Counted from the first letter of the stretch, positions 25,674 to 35,270 are shown. The stretch: DNA of 64,000 bases from Streptomyces echinoruber (GCF_014651135.1 NZ_BMWH01000002.1:310001-374000); one strand, 5' to 3'. Notes: generated by a model from the sequence alone, not told the origin. Made by a program: numbers and translations.

Positions 25674-26552
25674 GTGCATGACCAGGTGCGGACGGCGGAC
25701 GGGCGGCGGTTGCGGTTCGACGTCTCGGGGGATCCGCACGGCAGTCCGGTGTTCCTGCTGCACGGCATGCCCGGCAGCCGGGTCGGTCCCCGGCCCCGGC
25801 CGATGTTCCTCCACCAGCGCGGGGCGCGGCTCATCAGCTTCGACCGCCCCGGCTACGGCGGCTCGGACCGCCGGCCCGGGCGGCGGGTGGCGGATGTGGT
25901 GGCGGACGTGGCCGTCGTCGCCGACGCGCTGCGCCTGGACCGGTTCGCGGTGGCCGGCCGCTCCGGCGGCGCCCCGCACGCCCTGGCCTGCGCGGCGCTG
26001 CTGCCCGAGCGGGTGACCCGGGCGGCCGCGCTGGTGGGGCTCGCGCCGCGGGACGCGGAGGGGCTGGACTGGTTCGCGGGCATGGCGCCGTCCAACGTCA
26101 GCGAGTTCCGCGCGGCGTGCACCGACCCGGAGCGGTACGCGGCCCGGCTCATCCCGCGGTCCCTGGCGATCCGCAGCAACCCGGCGCGGCTGCTGGAGGA
26201 GCTGCGCGCGGATCTCACCGACGAGGACCGGATGATCGTCTCCGACCTCACCATCCGCTCCATGCTGCTGCGCGCCTACCTGGAGGCGCTGCGCACCTCG
26301 CCCTACGGCTGGCTCGACGACGTGCTGGCGCTGACCGGCCCGTGGGGGTTCGACCCGGCGCAGATCCGGGTGCCGGTGCTGCTGTGGCACGGCGCGCGGG
26401 ACGTGTTCTCGCCCGCCTCCCACTCCTCCTGGCTGGCCGCGCGCATCCCCCGCGCCACGGCGGTGCTGGAGCCGGCGGCGGCCCACTTCGCGGCCCTGCG
26501 CGCCCTGCCGGACGTGCTGGACTGGCTGCTGGAGGGCACACCGCGGACCTGA
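25674..26552 (+). CDS. Alpha/beta hydrolase
   Basis: About 292 residues; GTG at 25674 follows a strong GGGGGAGGGGG, with an ATG at 25647 as alternative. The oxyanion region is LLHGMPGS, the nucleophile elbow is AGRSGGAPH, the acid is in WHGARDVFSP and the His in AAAHFAAL, giving a complete Ser-Asp-His triad. A helical cap lies between strands 6 and 7 (~125-220). The substrate is unknown. It is convergent with fxsT, with only 32 bases between stops. Confidence 0.85.
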   Translation: MHDQVRTADGRRLRFDVSGDPHGSPVFLLHGMPGSRVGPRPRPMFLHQRGARLISFDRPGYGGSDRRPGRRVADVVADVAVVADALRLDRFAVAGRSGGAPHALACAALLPERVTRAAALVGLAPRDAEGLDWFAGMAPSNVSEFRAACTDPERYAARLIPRSLAIRSNPARLLEELRADLTDEDRMIVSDLTIRSMLLRAYLEALRTSPYGWLDDVLALTGPWGFDPAQIRVPVLLWHGARDVFSPASHSSWLAARIPRATAVLEPAAAHFAALRALPDVLDWLLEGTPRT

Positions 26553-26584
26553 GGCGCCGGCCGGGCCCGCGAGGGCGCCGCCGG

Positions 26585-29500
26585 TCACACCGCCAGCGGC
26601 TCCAGGTCCCGGTACACGCGCCGCTCGTGGGTGGTGAAGTGGGTGATGCCGTTGTTCTCGCCGAGCTGCCGGAGCTGCCGCACCAGCTGGGTCAGGGCCT
26701 CCTCGCGCAGCAGGCGGGCCTCGTCGGTGCGGCCGAGGGCGTGCAGTGTCAGGGCGGCGTTGCCGACCACGGCGAGGGTCTCGGGATGCTGCGGGCCGAG
26801 CACCTCGCGCAGCGCGTCCATCGCGTGCTTCTCCCGCTGCCAGGCCTCCTCCGGCCGGTCGGTGCCGGCCAGCACGATGGCGTAGTTGGCCGAGCAGAAC
26901 AGGGTGTGGGGGTGGCGGTCCCCGAGCACCTCCGTCATACGGCCCAGCACGCGCCGGAAGACGGCCTCGGCCTGCTCGGCGTCGCCGCAGCCCCAGTGGA
27001 AGATGCCCAGGTTGTTCAGCGCGGCCTGGGTGTAGGGGTGGGCCTCGCCCGGCACCTTCAGGTACGCGGCGAGCACCCGCTGGGCCACCCGGCGGGCCTC
27101 CTCCTGCTCGTCGGCCGCGTACAGGTCGGCGGCGAGGTTGAGTTCGCAGGCCAGCGAGTCGGGGGTGGTCTCGGGCAGCGCCCGGTACCGCTCCAGCGTG
27201 GCCGTGGTCAGCCGCCGGGCGTCCTCGAACCGGCCCGAGCGGCGCAGCGACACCGCGAGCGACTTGGCGCACCGCAGGGTGCCCGGGAATTCCTTGCCCA
27301 GCGTCTGCTTGTACTGGGCGTAGGCCCGCTCCAGCACCTCCACGGACTCCGTGTACCGGCCCACCTCCCGCAGGTCGCGGCCGCGGCCCTCGGCGGAGGC
27401 CAGGGTGTAGGGGTGGTCGGGGCCGAGGACGCCGGTGCGGCGGGCGTGGGTCTCCTGGTCGATGCGCAGGGCCTCCCGGTAGTCGCCGACCATGCGCAGG
27501 GCCAGCGCCAGGTTGTTCGCCGCGTTCAGGGTGCGCGGGTGGGACTCGTGGAAGATCTGGCTGAACCCCTCGTGCGCCTCCTTCGCGAGCTGCACCGCCC
27601 GCGTGTACTCGCCGAGCGCGGCCAGGTCGCTGGAGAGGCTGGAGGTGGTGACGTAGGTGTGCGGGTGGGTGGTGCCCAGCACCCGGCGCTGCCGCTCGCG
27701 CAGCCTCTCGTCGATCTCCCGGGCCTCGACGTACCGGCCCTGCGAGCGCAGCACGTTGGCGAGCTGCCACTCCAGGTACAGGGACTGCACGTCGTCCTCG
27801 CCGAGCAGGGCACGCCAGTGGGCGAGCAGCTCCTCGGCGAGCTGCTGGGCGCGCACCAGCTCGCCGCGCTTCCACAGGTAGCGGACCCGGTCGATGAGCA
27901 GCCGGCGCGGCTCGGCCTCCCGGCAGTTGCGCACGTCCGCGGCGGCCAGGTGCGGCCAGATGACGTCGAACTGGCCCCAGCTCTTGTTGTCGTCCACCGG
28001 CTCGTCGCCGTCCGGGCGGGCGCCCGCCAGCACGGTGTGCACCACGTGCCGGGCCTGCCGCTGCTCGTCCTCGCTCATCTGGGAGCGGATCACCGCCTGC
28101 ACCAGGCGGTGCACCTGGACGGAGCTGGAGACCTGGTCGACCTTGGCGAGCGCGAGCTGGCCGATCTCCCGGATGACCCGGCCCAGCAGCAGGCTCTCCT
28201 GCAGGGAGGGGTCGTAGGGCTTGAGCGCCTCGATCATCTCCTTGCCGTACAGCAGCTTGGAGGAGATCGGCTCGGGGGCGAGGAAGGCGCACAGCTGCAG
28301 CAGCCGCACCGACGCGGGGGAGCGCTCCTTGAGCCGCTCGATGGAGATGTTCCAGGTCGCGGCGACCGTCTCGGGGTAGTCGGCGGCCTGGTTGAGGGCC
28401 AGCACCGCGGCCGTCTGCTCGGTGAGCCGGCGCAGGTACTCGCCGGTGGGGGTGGCGGTCTCGGCGAGCCAGGCCGCGGCCTGCTCCACGGCGAGCGGCA
28501 GGTCGCCGACGGCGGTCGCCACCTGGTCGGCCTCCTCGGGGGTGAGGCCGGGGGCGCGCCGGGAGAGGTGCTCGACGCTCTCCTGCCGCTGGAAGACGTC
28601 GACGGCGAGGGTGGCGCCCCGCTGCGACCAGGCCTGGTTGCGGGAGGTGACGAGGATGTGCCCGCCGCTGCCGGCCGGCAGGTAGGGGGTGAGCTGCGCG
28701 GGGTCGTCGGCGTTGTCGAAGACGAGGATCCACCGCTCGGTCGGCTTCCCCCGCGCCAGCATGTGGACGGCCTCCTGACTGGTCAGCGCCATGTCCTCGC
28801 CGCCGGGCGCGCCGATGCGGGCGCCGAGTTCGGCGAGCGAGGCGACCACGTTGTCGACGTGCTCGGCGGACACCCACCACACCAGGTCGTAGTCGGCCAT
28901 GAAACGGTGCACGTACTCCAGCGCGATCTGCGTCTTGCCGACCCCGCCGAGACCGAACAGGGCCTGCGGCTGCGGCAGGACGACGGACATGCCGCCGCGC
29001 AGCTGCTCCCGCAGCTCCTCCAGGATGCGGCCGCGCCCGGTGAAGGTGCTGTTGCGCTGCGGCGCGTTCCAGTACATGGGGGTGCGGCCGGGGAAGCGGG
29101 GCAGGGCCGGGCCCTCCTGCGGCGGCTGCGGGCGCAGGTTCAGCGCGCCGAGCAGGACATCGGCGCACTGCGACTCGTTCAGCCCGTGCAGGTCGACCAG
29201 GCCGGGCGGCTCCGGGTACGCCTCCGGCAGCCGCACCTCCTCCACCCGCAGGGGCACCAGGGTGCCCGGCGGGATTCCGGGGTCGGCCAGCAGGCCGAGG
29301 ACGGCACCGGCCTGCCGGGAGCGGGTCAGGGCGGTGGAGAGCACCACCAGGGTGCGGGCGGCGGCGTCGGGCGGGCCGAGGGGGGCGGCGGACAGGTCGT
29401 GCAGGGTGGTGTCGCAGCCGGCCCGCTTCAGCAGCGACTCCAGCCACTCGGCCCACATCCGGTTCTCCGCCGGATACGCCACGACGACCTCGGTGGCGCC

Positions 29501-30607
29501 GGCCGGCGGACGGCGCCGGATGAACGCGTCACGGCAGCGCTGCCGCACCGGTTCCGGGATCGGCGGCAGCGCGGTCACCTCCCCGTCGGAGAGGACCGCG
29601 GTGAGCCGTTCGAACGCCGACAGCAGCGACTTGGGGTCGCCGGTCTCGTCCCCGAAGGTCGCCAGCGTCTCCTCGTAGGCGTAGTACGGGCGGTAGGGGA
29701 TCTCCACACTGCCCCAGTAGGCGGTGGTCTCCTCACCGCTCAGCGGCTCCCCGTCCGGCCCCTTGGGCAGCCCGTCGAACTTCAGCCGGGCCAGCGCGCG
29801 GCCCGCGTCGACCTTGTCCTTCTCGCCCTCGTCGATGCGCATCGGCACCGGCAGCACCCGGATGTCGCGCTCCGGGTGCCGGACGCTGCGCGCCACGCCG
29901 GCGGCGCCGTCCAGGGACTGGTCGCTGAGCGTGAAGCAGTCGACGAGGACGTCGGGCATCTGCATGGTGCAGATGTCGGCGTTGTCGGACAGCCCGGTGC
30001 GCGAGTCGATCAGGACGTAGTCGTACGTCCGCTTCATGCCGGCGCGCAGCGCCTCCAGGAACAGGCCGCCGCCGAGCCGCTCGTAGAAGTTGTCCCACTC
30101 CAGCTTGGAGACGGTGGCCGAGTAGGCGCGGTCCTGGCGGCCGGCGGAGAGGAAGTCGAGCGAGCCGCCGTCGGGGAAGCTCAGCCCCAGCCGCTCCGGG
30201 ACGAGGGAGACGGCGTGCTGCTCGACGTCGGCGAACTCCTCGTGCCAGGGGCCGGTGCGGTGCCGGCCGGTGGTCGCGGCCCACGAGTAGTCGTTGATGA
30301 TGTCGATGACGCCGGTGGTGGCGGCCAGCGCGTCGGGGTCCAGGAAGGGGTGGAAGAAGCGGTGCAGGCCGGGGGCCTCCAGGTCCCAGTCGACGGCCAG
30401 GACGCGTTTGCCGTTCGCGGCGAGGATCCACGCGGTGTTGGCCAGCGCCATGGTGCGCCCGGTGCCGCCCTTGTACGAGTAGAAGGTGATGATCCGCCCG
30501 TCGCGGCCCCGCCGCCCGTCCGCCGCGCCCGCGGCCGCGGCCGCCGGGTCCGTGCCCGCGGCCGCCGGGTCCGTGCCCGTCGTCCGTCCGTCCTGCAAGG
30601 CCGTCAT
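26585..30607 (-). CDS. fxsT: FxSxx-COOH system giant protein FxsT: ParA-like, TIR, NB-ARC, TPR
   Basis: 1340 residues. The N-terminal ParA/MinD-like ATPase has the deviant Walker A SYKGGTGRTMALAN (~43). A TIR-type domain follows (~350-470; VVAYPAENRMWAEWLESLLKR). An NB-ARC STAND ATPase has P-loop LGGVGKTQIALEY and Walker B ILVFDNAD. From ~830 to the end are repeated TPR units (YTRAVQLAKEAHEG, HPRTLNAANNLA, HPYTQAALNNLG). STAND proteins of this kind oligomerise when a partner binds the repeats. It overlaps fxsC by 4 bases (ATGA), the last gene of the cassette. Confidence 0.88.
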   Translation of the reverse strand: MTALQDGRTTGTDPAAAGTDPAAAAAGAADGRRGRDGRIITFYSYKGGTGRTMALANTAWILAANGKRVLAVDWDLEAPGLHRFFHPFLDPDALAATTGVIDIINDYSWAATTGRHRTGPWHEEFADVEQHAVSLVPERLGLSFPDGGSLDFLSAGRQDRAYSATVSKLEWDNFYERLGGGLFLEALRAGMKRTYDYVLIDSRTGLSDNADICTMQMPDVLVDCFTLSDQSLDGAAGVARSVRHPERDIRVLPVPMRIDEGEKDKVDAGRALARLKFDGLPKGPDGEPLSGEETTAYWGSVEIPYRPYYAYEETLATFGDETGDPKSLLSAFERLTAVLSDGEVTALPPIPEPVRQRCRDAFIRRRPPAGATEVVVAYPAENRMWAEWLESLLKRAGCDTTLHDLSAAPLGPPDAAARTLVVLSTALTRSRQAGAVLGLLADPGIPPGTLVPLRVEEVRLPEAYPEPPGLVDLHGLNESQCADVLLGALNLRPQPPQEGPALPRFPGRTPMYWNAPQRNSTFTGRGRILEELREQLRGGMSVVLPQPQALFGLGGVGKTQIALEYVHRFMADYDLVWWVSAEHVDNVVASLAELGARIGAPGGEDMALTSQEAVHMLARGKPTERWILVFDNADDPAQLTPYLPAGSGGHILVTSRNQAWSQRGATLAVDVFQRQESVEHLSRRAPGLTPEEADQVATAVGDLPLAVEQAAAWLAETATPTGEYLRRLTEQTAAVLALNQAADYPETVAATWNISIERLKERSPASVRLLQLCAFLAPEPISSKLLYGKEMIEALKPYDPSLQESLLLGRVIREIGQLALAKVDQVSSSVQVHRLVQAVIRSQMSEDEQRQARHVVHTVLAGARPDGDEPVDDNKSWGQFDVIWPHLAAADVRNCREAEPRRLLIDRVRYLWKRGELVRAQQLAEELLAHWRALLGEDDVQSLYLEWQLANVLRSQGRYVEAREIDERLRERQRRVLGTTHPHTYVTTSSLSSDLAALGEYTRAVQLAKEAHEGFSQIFHESHPRTLNAANNLALALRMVGDYREALRIDQETHARRTGVLGPDHPYTLASAEGRGRDLREVGRYTESVEVLERAYAQYKQTLGKEFPGTLRCAKSLAVSLRRSGRFEDARRLTTATLERYRALPETTPDSLACELNLAADLYAADEQEEARRVAQRVLAAYLKVPGEAHPYTQAALNNLGIFHWGCGDAEQAEAVFRRVLGRMTEVLGDRHPHTLFCSANYAIVLAGTDRPEEAWQREKHAMDALREVLGPQHPETLAVVGNAALTLHALGRTDEARLLREEALTQLVRQLRQLGENNGITHFTTHERRVYRDLEPLAV

Positions 30608-32022
30608 GCCTCTCCTCCGTCTCCGTCGTGGTCTCCCGCCGGCGGGGGCGGCGGACAGGGGGACCCCAGCAGACGGGGCCTGGGGATGTGCGGGCCCGCC
30701 GGCGGGTGGGCCTCGGCGTGCTTGAGGTACTGCCGGGTGGTGTGCGCCACCACGGCGGGCAGCAGGTCGGTGAAGGCCTTCAGGGTGGGGACGCCGGTGA
30801 CGGCCGTCCGGCAGTCGGTGCGCCGGCCCCGCTCCAGCACCAGCGGCAGCGCGCGCTCCAGCTCCTCGGCCAGGCGGCGCCCCTCCTCGCCGTGGCACTG
30901 CAGGTCGGCGCGGTTGCGGGGGACGATCGCGCTGACCCAGGGGCGGGCGCCCGCGTCGAACGCCTTCAGTCTGCGCCGGCGCTCCTCGTCGGTGAGCGCC
31001 CACTGGTCGACCAGCAGGATGCCGGGGTGGCCCGCCGCGGTCCGCCCGTCCGCGTCCGTGTCCGGGTGGGCGTGCGGGTGGGCGTCCGGGTGGGCGCCGG
31101 CGGTACCGGACGCGCCGGTGTCCCCGGTGCCGTCGGCGTCCGGGGGCGGTGCGGGCCGGTCGTCGGGGGCCTCGTCGTCGAAGGAGACCACGGTGACCCG
31201 GTAGTCCAGGGAGCGGATGAGGTCCTCGGCGAGCGCGGACAGCGGGCGCGTGGACTCCGAGTGGTAGGGGTTCCAGTCGCGCGGGTCGTCGCCGTAGGGC
31301 CGGGGATCGCGGTACTCGGGCAGGGCGTCCCGGGTGGGCGCGGCCACCGTCAGACGGATGTGCCGGGGACCGGTGCCGCGCGGCTTGAACGCGCTGGGGG
31401 TGCTCTCGTAGTCGCGGGGCCGGTCGGGCGGCAGTGGGGACTCGCGGGCGACGTCCACGATCCGCTGGGCCAGGCTCAGCACGATCTCCTCGTACTCGTC
31501 GCGCAGCCGCTTCAGTTTGATCAGCCCGTAGATGCCGCCGGTGGCGTACCGGCTGCCCCAGGCCGCCTGGTCGAGGTGGACGTGCCGTACGGAGTCGGGC
31601 AGTTCGCTCAGGTCGACCCGCGTCCACAGGGCGGGCACAATGGCGGAGACGCCGCCGGCGCCGGTGGCCCGGGCGCGCAGCATCCGCTCGTTGAACGCGA
31701 ACCACTCCCGGCCGCACATCTCGCTGGAGAAGTAGCGCGGCGACAGCAGCGGCACGAACACCCGGCAGGTGGCGAGGTTCTCCGCCAGCTTCTCCGGCCA
31801 GCCCTCCCCGGAGCGCATCTCCCGGTCCATGAAGCCGACCGGAAAGCCCGCGGGCAGGTCGGTGATCGCCATGATGTGGGTGCACAGGTCCCGGTACAGC
31901 ACGCGCACCCAGTGGTCGGGGTCCCCGCTGTCCGGGCCCCACGGCGGGGTGTGGGCGTAACTCAGGAAGAAGTAGGGCCGTTCGTGCCGCGGCCCCCCGC
32001 GGCCCTGTCCCGGTGCGTCCAC
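30604..32022 (-). CDS. fxsC: FxSxx system TIR-like protein FxsC
   Basis: 472 residues from GTG 32022, with CAGGGGGA upstream. The N-terminal TIR-like domain (15-180) shows FFLSYAHTPP, FMDREMRSGEGW and FVPLLSPRYFSS. The middle is charged, with a His/Asp-rich low-complexity stretch (DAHPHAHPDTDAD, ~325). A C-terminal domain (~350-440; GILLVDQWALTDEERR) resembles the family's conserved tail domain. TIR folds either make signalling contacts or cleave NAD+; I cannot identify the catalytic Glu with certainty. Confidence 0.82.
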   Translation of the reverse strand: MDAPGQGRGGPRHERPYFFLSYAHTPPWGPDSGDPDHWVRVLYRDLCTHIMAITDLPAGFPVGFMDREMRSGEGWPEKLAENLATCRVFVPLLSPRYFSSEMCGREWFAFNERMLRARATGAGGVSAIVPALWTRVDLSELPDSVRHVHLDQAAWGSRYATGGIYGLIKLKRLRDEYEEIVLSLAQRIVDVARESPLPPDRPRDYESTPSAFKPRGTGPRHIRLTVAAPTRDALPEYRDPRPYGDDPRDWNPYHSESTRPLSALAEDLIRSLDYRVTVVSFDDEAPDDRPAPPPDADGTGDTGASGTAGAHPDAHPHAHPDTDADGRTAAGHPGILLVDQWALTDEERRRRLKAFDAGARPWVSAIVPRNRADLQCHGEEGRRLAEELERALPLVLERGRRTDCRTAVTGVPTLKAFTDLLPAVVAHTTRQYLKHAEAHPPAGPHIPRPRLLGSPCPPPPPAGDHDGDGGEA

Positions 32023-32127
32023 GCGTCCCCCTGCCCGCCGCCGAGCCGAGGGTCTGCCTGGTGCCGACGGCTTCGTGCGATCGAAGCAACAATGTGCCCG
32101 ACCGGTGGCCCGCAAGGGCCGCCGGTT

Positions 32128-32910
32128 TCACGCCATTCCATGGCGGTATCCGGCCATCTGGTCCCGGGCGTGGTCGACGGCGGCCCGCATTCCGAGGAGG
32201 ACGACCTGCTTCCCCGCCCACCTGCCCCGCCGGAGCAGGGCACGCGGCAGCCGCGCCCCGATGGCGGCGAAGTCGCCGTCGTCCAGGGCGAGATCCCGGT
32301 AGGTGATCCAGTTGCCCTTGCCGCCCACCACGCACCGGTAGTCGCGCAGCGGCGGCCGCGGGACGGTGCGGTACTCGGCGAGGTGGAAGGCGCTGCACAC
32401 CTCGAACCCGACGCGCAGCAGCAGGATCTGCGCGTCGGCCGCGTACAGCCGCGCCAGCGGCGAGCGCTCCCCGAGATGGCAGTGCGGATCGTGCCCGTCC
32501 ATCAACTCCCGTGCCCGCGGCCCGAGTCCGGCCAGCGAGGTCTGCGGGTGGGCGCTGCGCACGGCACCGGGCGTGGTGCGGACGCACTCGGCGAGCGCGC
32601 CCATCGCCGGGCACGGGGTGGCGTCCGGCTCGAACGGCGGCATCGCGGCCCGGAACGCGGCGAGTTCCCGCGCGTCCAGCCCGGCGGTGAGCTCCCGGTG
32701 CGCGCGGGAGGTGTCGGAGTTCTCCGGAGTGAAGGCGGGCACGACGAGAGTGCCGCGCGGGCCGAGCACGTCCAGCAGGGCGTCCCGCACCCGCTCCGGC
32801 GGCGCCCCGGTGCCGCCGAGCGCGGCGTGCACCATCAGGACACCGCCCGGCCGAACCCCCAACCTACGCAGCAGCGACGGCAGTTCGCCGACGGACGCGG
32901 GCTCACCCAC
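32128..32910 (-). CDS. AAC(3)-type N-acetyltransferase in the fxs cassette
   Basis: 260 residues. HAALGGTGAPPERVRDALLD, GTLVVPAFT, HPQTSLAGLGPRA and HLGERSPLARLY match the aminoglycoside 3-N-acetyltransferase family, including the conserved H-P-x-x-S block and LLLRVGFEVCSAFHLAE. It overlaps the fxsB stop by 8 bases, so it is co-translated with the maturase. The family includes acyltransferases acting on small amines other than antibiotics, so a role in modifying the FxSxx peptide or its product is plausible. Resistance is the alternative. Confidence 0.8.
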   Translation of the reverse strand: MGEPASVGELPSLLRRLGVRPGGVLMVHAALGGTGAPPERVRDALLDVLGPRGTLVVPAFTPENSDTSRAHRELTAGLDARELAAFRAAMPPFEPDATPCPAMGALAECVRTTPGAVRSAHPQTSLAGLGPRARELMDGHDPHCHLGERSPLARLYAADAQILLLRVGFEVCSAFHLAEYRTVPRPPLRDYRCVVGGKGNWITYRDLALDDGDFAAIGARLPRALLRRGRWAGKQVVLLGMRAAVDHARDQMAGYRHGMA

Positions 32911-35038
32911 GGCCGTCCGCCCACTGGGACCACAGGCGGGCGGCCAGCACCGCGCCGGTCGGGGTCAGCTCCCGCTCGGGCAGCAGGGTGAGCGCCGTCA
33001 GCGCCTCGGCGGCCGTGTCGTACGCGCCGTCCCCGATCCCCTGGTCGGCCTGGTCCAGCAGGGCCCCGGCCGGGCTGCCGGGCAGGTGCAGGTCGGCGGT
33101 CTCCCGCAGCGCGGCGAGCCGGGCGCGGCGCGCCAGGCGCGGCAGGTGCCGGGCGAAGTCCTCCGGTTCGACGTCGATAGCCACCCCGAGGGCGCCGAAC
33201 CCGTGCGCGCCCAGCCGCAGTCCGCTGCCCGGGGCCAGCGGGGTGAGCGTGGTGACGGGGAACGCGCCCGGGTCGCCGCGCCACTCGGGCGTGTGCTTGT
33301 CCAGCAGTTCGCAGGCGCGGGCCAGGCGCTCGGCGAACACCCCGGATGCCAGCGGCGCCACGACGGGCGCCGGAAAGCAGTCGCGGTAGGGGTCGGCGTC
33401 GTCGACGAGCGGGCCGTCCTGCCACAGCCGCTGCAGCGGGCGCCAGCGCGGGTGGGCGGCGTCCTCGCCGAGCCGGATCCGTGCCGCCGCGGTGCCGCGG
33501 CGCACGGTGAACCCGCCGTCCCGCACCGTCACCTCGACCCGGCCGGGGGCGGCCAGCTCGTACGTGCCCAGGCCCGGCAGGTGCAGCCGGGTGCCGGGCT
33601 GCTCCCAGGCCAGCGCGGTCTCGGCGCCGGCACGCAGGGCGGCGGCGACGGCCAGGGACATGAAGCGGGCGGTGTCGGCGGGGCCGCGCCGGGAGCGGTG
33701 CAGGGAGGTGCGGACGTAGGGGTGGGCGAGGACCTCGTCGAGGCGGGCGGCCGTCGCCGGGTCGGCGTCCAGGGCGAGCAGCAGCCGCCAGGCCGGCGCC
33801 CAGTCCCGCTCGGCGGCCAGCTGCTCGTGCACCCGGCGCAGCAGCATCCGGTCCAACTCGAGCTGGGCGTAGCGCAGTTCGGCCGGGTTCAGGACGGCGG
33901 GGGAGAGGGAGCGGTCGGTCACCCGGTGCGCGATGCCCTCGATCAGCGCCTTCAAGTCGGCGCAGAAGACACTGGGGTTGTCGAAGCCCCGCCCGGAGCG
34001 GTACCGGTGCCCGTACAGGCCGCCGCCGCAGGAGTCGACCACGCTGCAGCGGCGGCAGGTCTCGCTGACCCCGGCGAGGCCCGCCTGCCGGGCGCGCACG
34101 CCGGGGTGCGCGGCGAACTCCTCGAAACCGTGCCGGCGGATGTCGTACCCGGTCTCCGGCGCACCCGGGTACGCGGTCTTGAGCCAGTCCGCCTGCTCGA
34201 AGGCGCCGTCGGTCTCGACCACGGCGAGGTCGCTGGGCGCCAGCCCCAGGGCCTCGGTCAGGCTGGGGCCGCCGCGCAGGGTGCTGAGGATCGAGTCGAA
34301 GGTGCGCACCGGCACCTTCCGGCCCTGCTGCTCCCAGCGGTCGAACACCGCCAGCAGCCAGTCGGCGTACGCGGTGGGGCGGCCGGATGGACGGGGCGGC
34401 GGGTTGTCCCAGGTGGAGTGCGGCAGCAGGTAGTCGATGCGGGGCGGGTCGAGCGCGGTGAGCGCGTCGTGCACCGCGACCGGGTCGTTGGCGAGGTCCA
34501 CCGTGCACAGCACCGCGGCGAACAGGTGCCGGTACTCCGGTTCCCGCAGCAGGCGGATGCCGCGCAGCACCCGGTCGTAGCTGCTGCGTCCCCGCCGGTC
34601 CAGGCGGTGCCGGTCGTTGGCCTCCCGGTGGCCGTCCAGGGAGACGCCGACCCGGACCCGGAACTCCCGGCACACCTCCAAATGGCGCCGGTTGAGCGTC
34701 ACCGCGTTGGTGTGCATCCGTAAGTCGAGGGTGGTGACCGGCGTCAGGGCGCGGGTCAGTTCGGCGCAGATCTCGCGCAGCCGGGCGGGACCGGCCAGCA
34801 GGGGCTCACCGCCGTGCAGGATCACCGAGACGGACCTCAGGCCGCGCCGCTCGGCGTACGCGGCGAACTTCCCGGCGACGAGCCGTACCGTCTCCGGCGC
34901 GACGACCACCGGGCGCGAGGCCCAGCTCTGGTCGGCGTGCCGGTACACGTAGCAGTGGTCGCAGAGCAGGTCGCACCGACTGTGCACCTTCAGGACCAGC
35001 TGCGTCAGGGGTGGTGGAGCGCCGGGCTGACTCGTCAC
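32903..35038 (-). CDS. fxsB: FxSxx-COOH radical SAM/SPASM maturase FxsB
   Basis: 711 residues. The N-terminal radical SAM domain binds [4Fe-4S] through C22, C26 and C29 (CDLLCDHCYVY), with the SAM-binding GGEPLL motif near 77. A Cys-rich SPASM-like region (ETCRRCSVVDSCGGGLYGHRY, ~345) binds further clusters. FxsB enzymes crosslink Phe and Ser in the FxS motif to form a cyclophane. The C-terminal ~300 residues align in position with the HExxH hydroxylase-like domain of many FxsB proteins, but I see no HExxH here. Leu106 is encoded by TTA (34721-34723), implying bldA-dependent translation. Confidence 0.88.
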   Translation of the reverse strand: MTSQPGAPPPLTQLVLKVHSRCDLLCDHCYVYRHADQSWASRPVVVAPETVRLVAGKFAAYAERRGLRSVSVILHGGEPLLAGPARLREICAELTRALTPVTTLDLRMHTNAVTLNRRHLEVCREFRVRVGVSLDGHREANDRHRLDRRGRSSYDRVLRGIRLLREPEYRHLFAAVLCTVDLANDPVAVHDALTALDPPRIDYLLPHSTWDNPPPRPSGRPTAYADWLLAVFDRWEQQGRKVPVRTFDSILSTLRGGPSLTEALGLAPSDLAVVETDGAFEQADWLKTAYPGAPETGYDIRRHGFEEFAAHPGVRARQAGLAGVSETCRRCSVVDSCGGGLYGHRYRSGRGFDNPSVFCADLKALIEGIAHRVTDRSLSPAVLNPAELRYAQLELDRMLLRRVHEQLAAERDWAPAWRLLLALDADPATAARLDEVLAHPYVRTSLHRSRRGPADTARFMSLAVAAALRAGAETALAWEQPGTRLHLPGLGTYELAAPGRVEVTVRDGGFTVRRGTAAARIRLGEDAAHPRWRPLQRLWQDGPLVDDADPYRDCFPAPVVAPLASGVFAERLARACELLDKHTPEWRGDPGAFPVTTLTPLAPGSGLRLGAHGFGALGVAIDVEPEDFARHLPRLARRARLAALRETADLHLPGSPAGALLDQADQGIGDGAYDTAAEALTALTLLPERELTPTGAVLAARLWSQWADGRG

Positions 35039-35130
35039 GCGGCGAGTGTGGCAGAAGTCCGGGCTTCAAGCATCGCGAAGACCGGACATCACGGCACGGC
35101 CGCTCTCCCGGCGGACACGCCCGGCCGACA

Positions 35131-35200
35131 CCTTCCGGCCAATCCCGGCCAATCCCTTCCAATCCCGGCCAATCCCGGTCGGTCCTGGCCGGTCGCGGCC
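35131..35200. repeat. 10-bp tandem units in the fxsA-fxsB gap
   Basis: AATCCCGGCC and close variants recur every 10 bases between the precursor gene and fxsB. The 232-base gap shows no other gene. Confidence 0.75.
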
Positions 35201-35270
35201 GGGCCGGACGTGGCGGCCGTGGCCGGGCCGACGGCCCGGGCACCCACGTCCGGGTGACCGCCGCGCGGAT

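Noticed and set aside
30500..30560. Possible tandem repeat at the fxsT N-terminus (DPAAAGTDPAAAAAG)
   Set aside because: Only two imperfect short units in an Ala-rich linker; too weak to list.
26117..31204. Very long plus-strand open frame opposite fxsT
   Set aside because: It is a shadow of high-GC codon bias; it has a Gly/Val/Gln/Leu-rich pattern with no domains, while the minus strand shows complete recognised domains.
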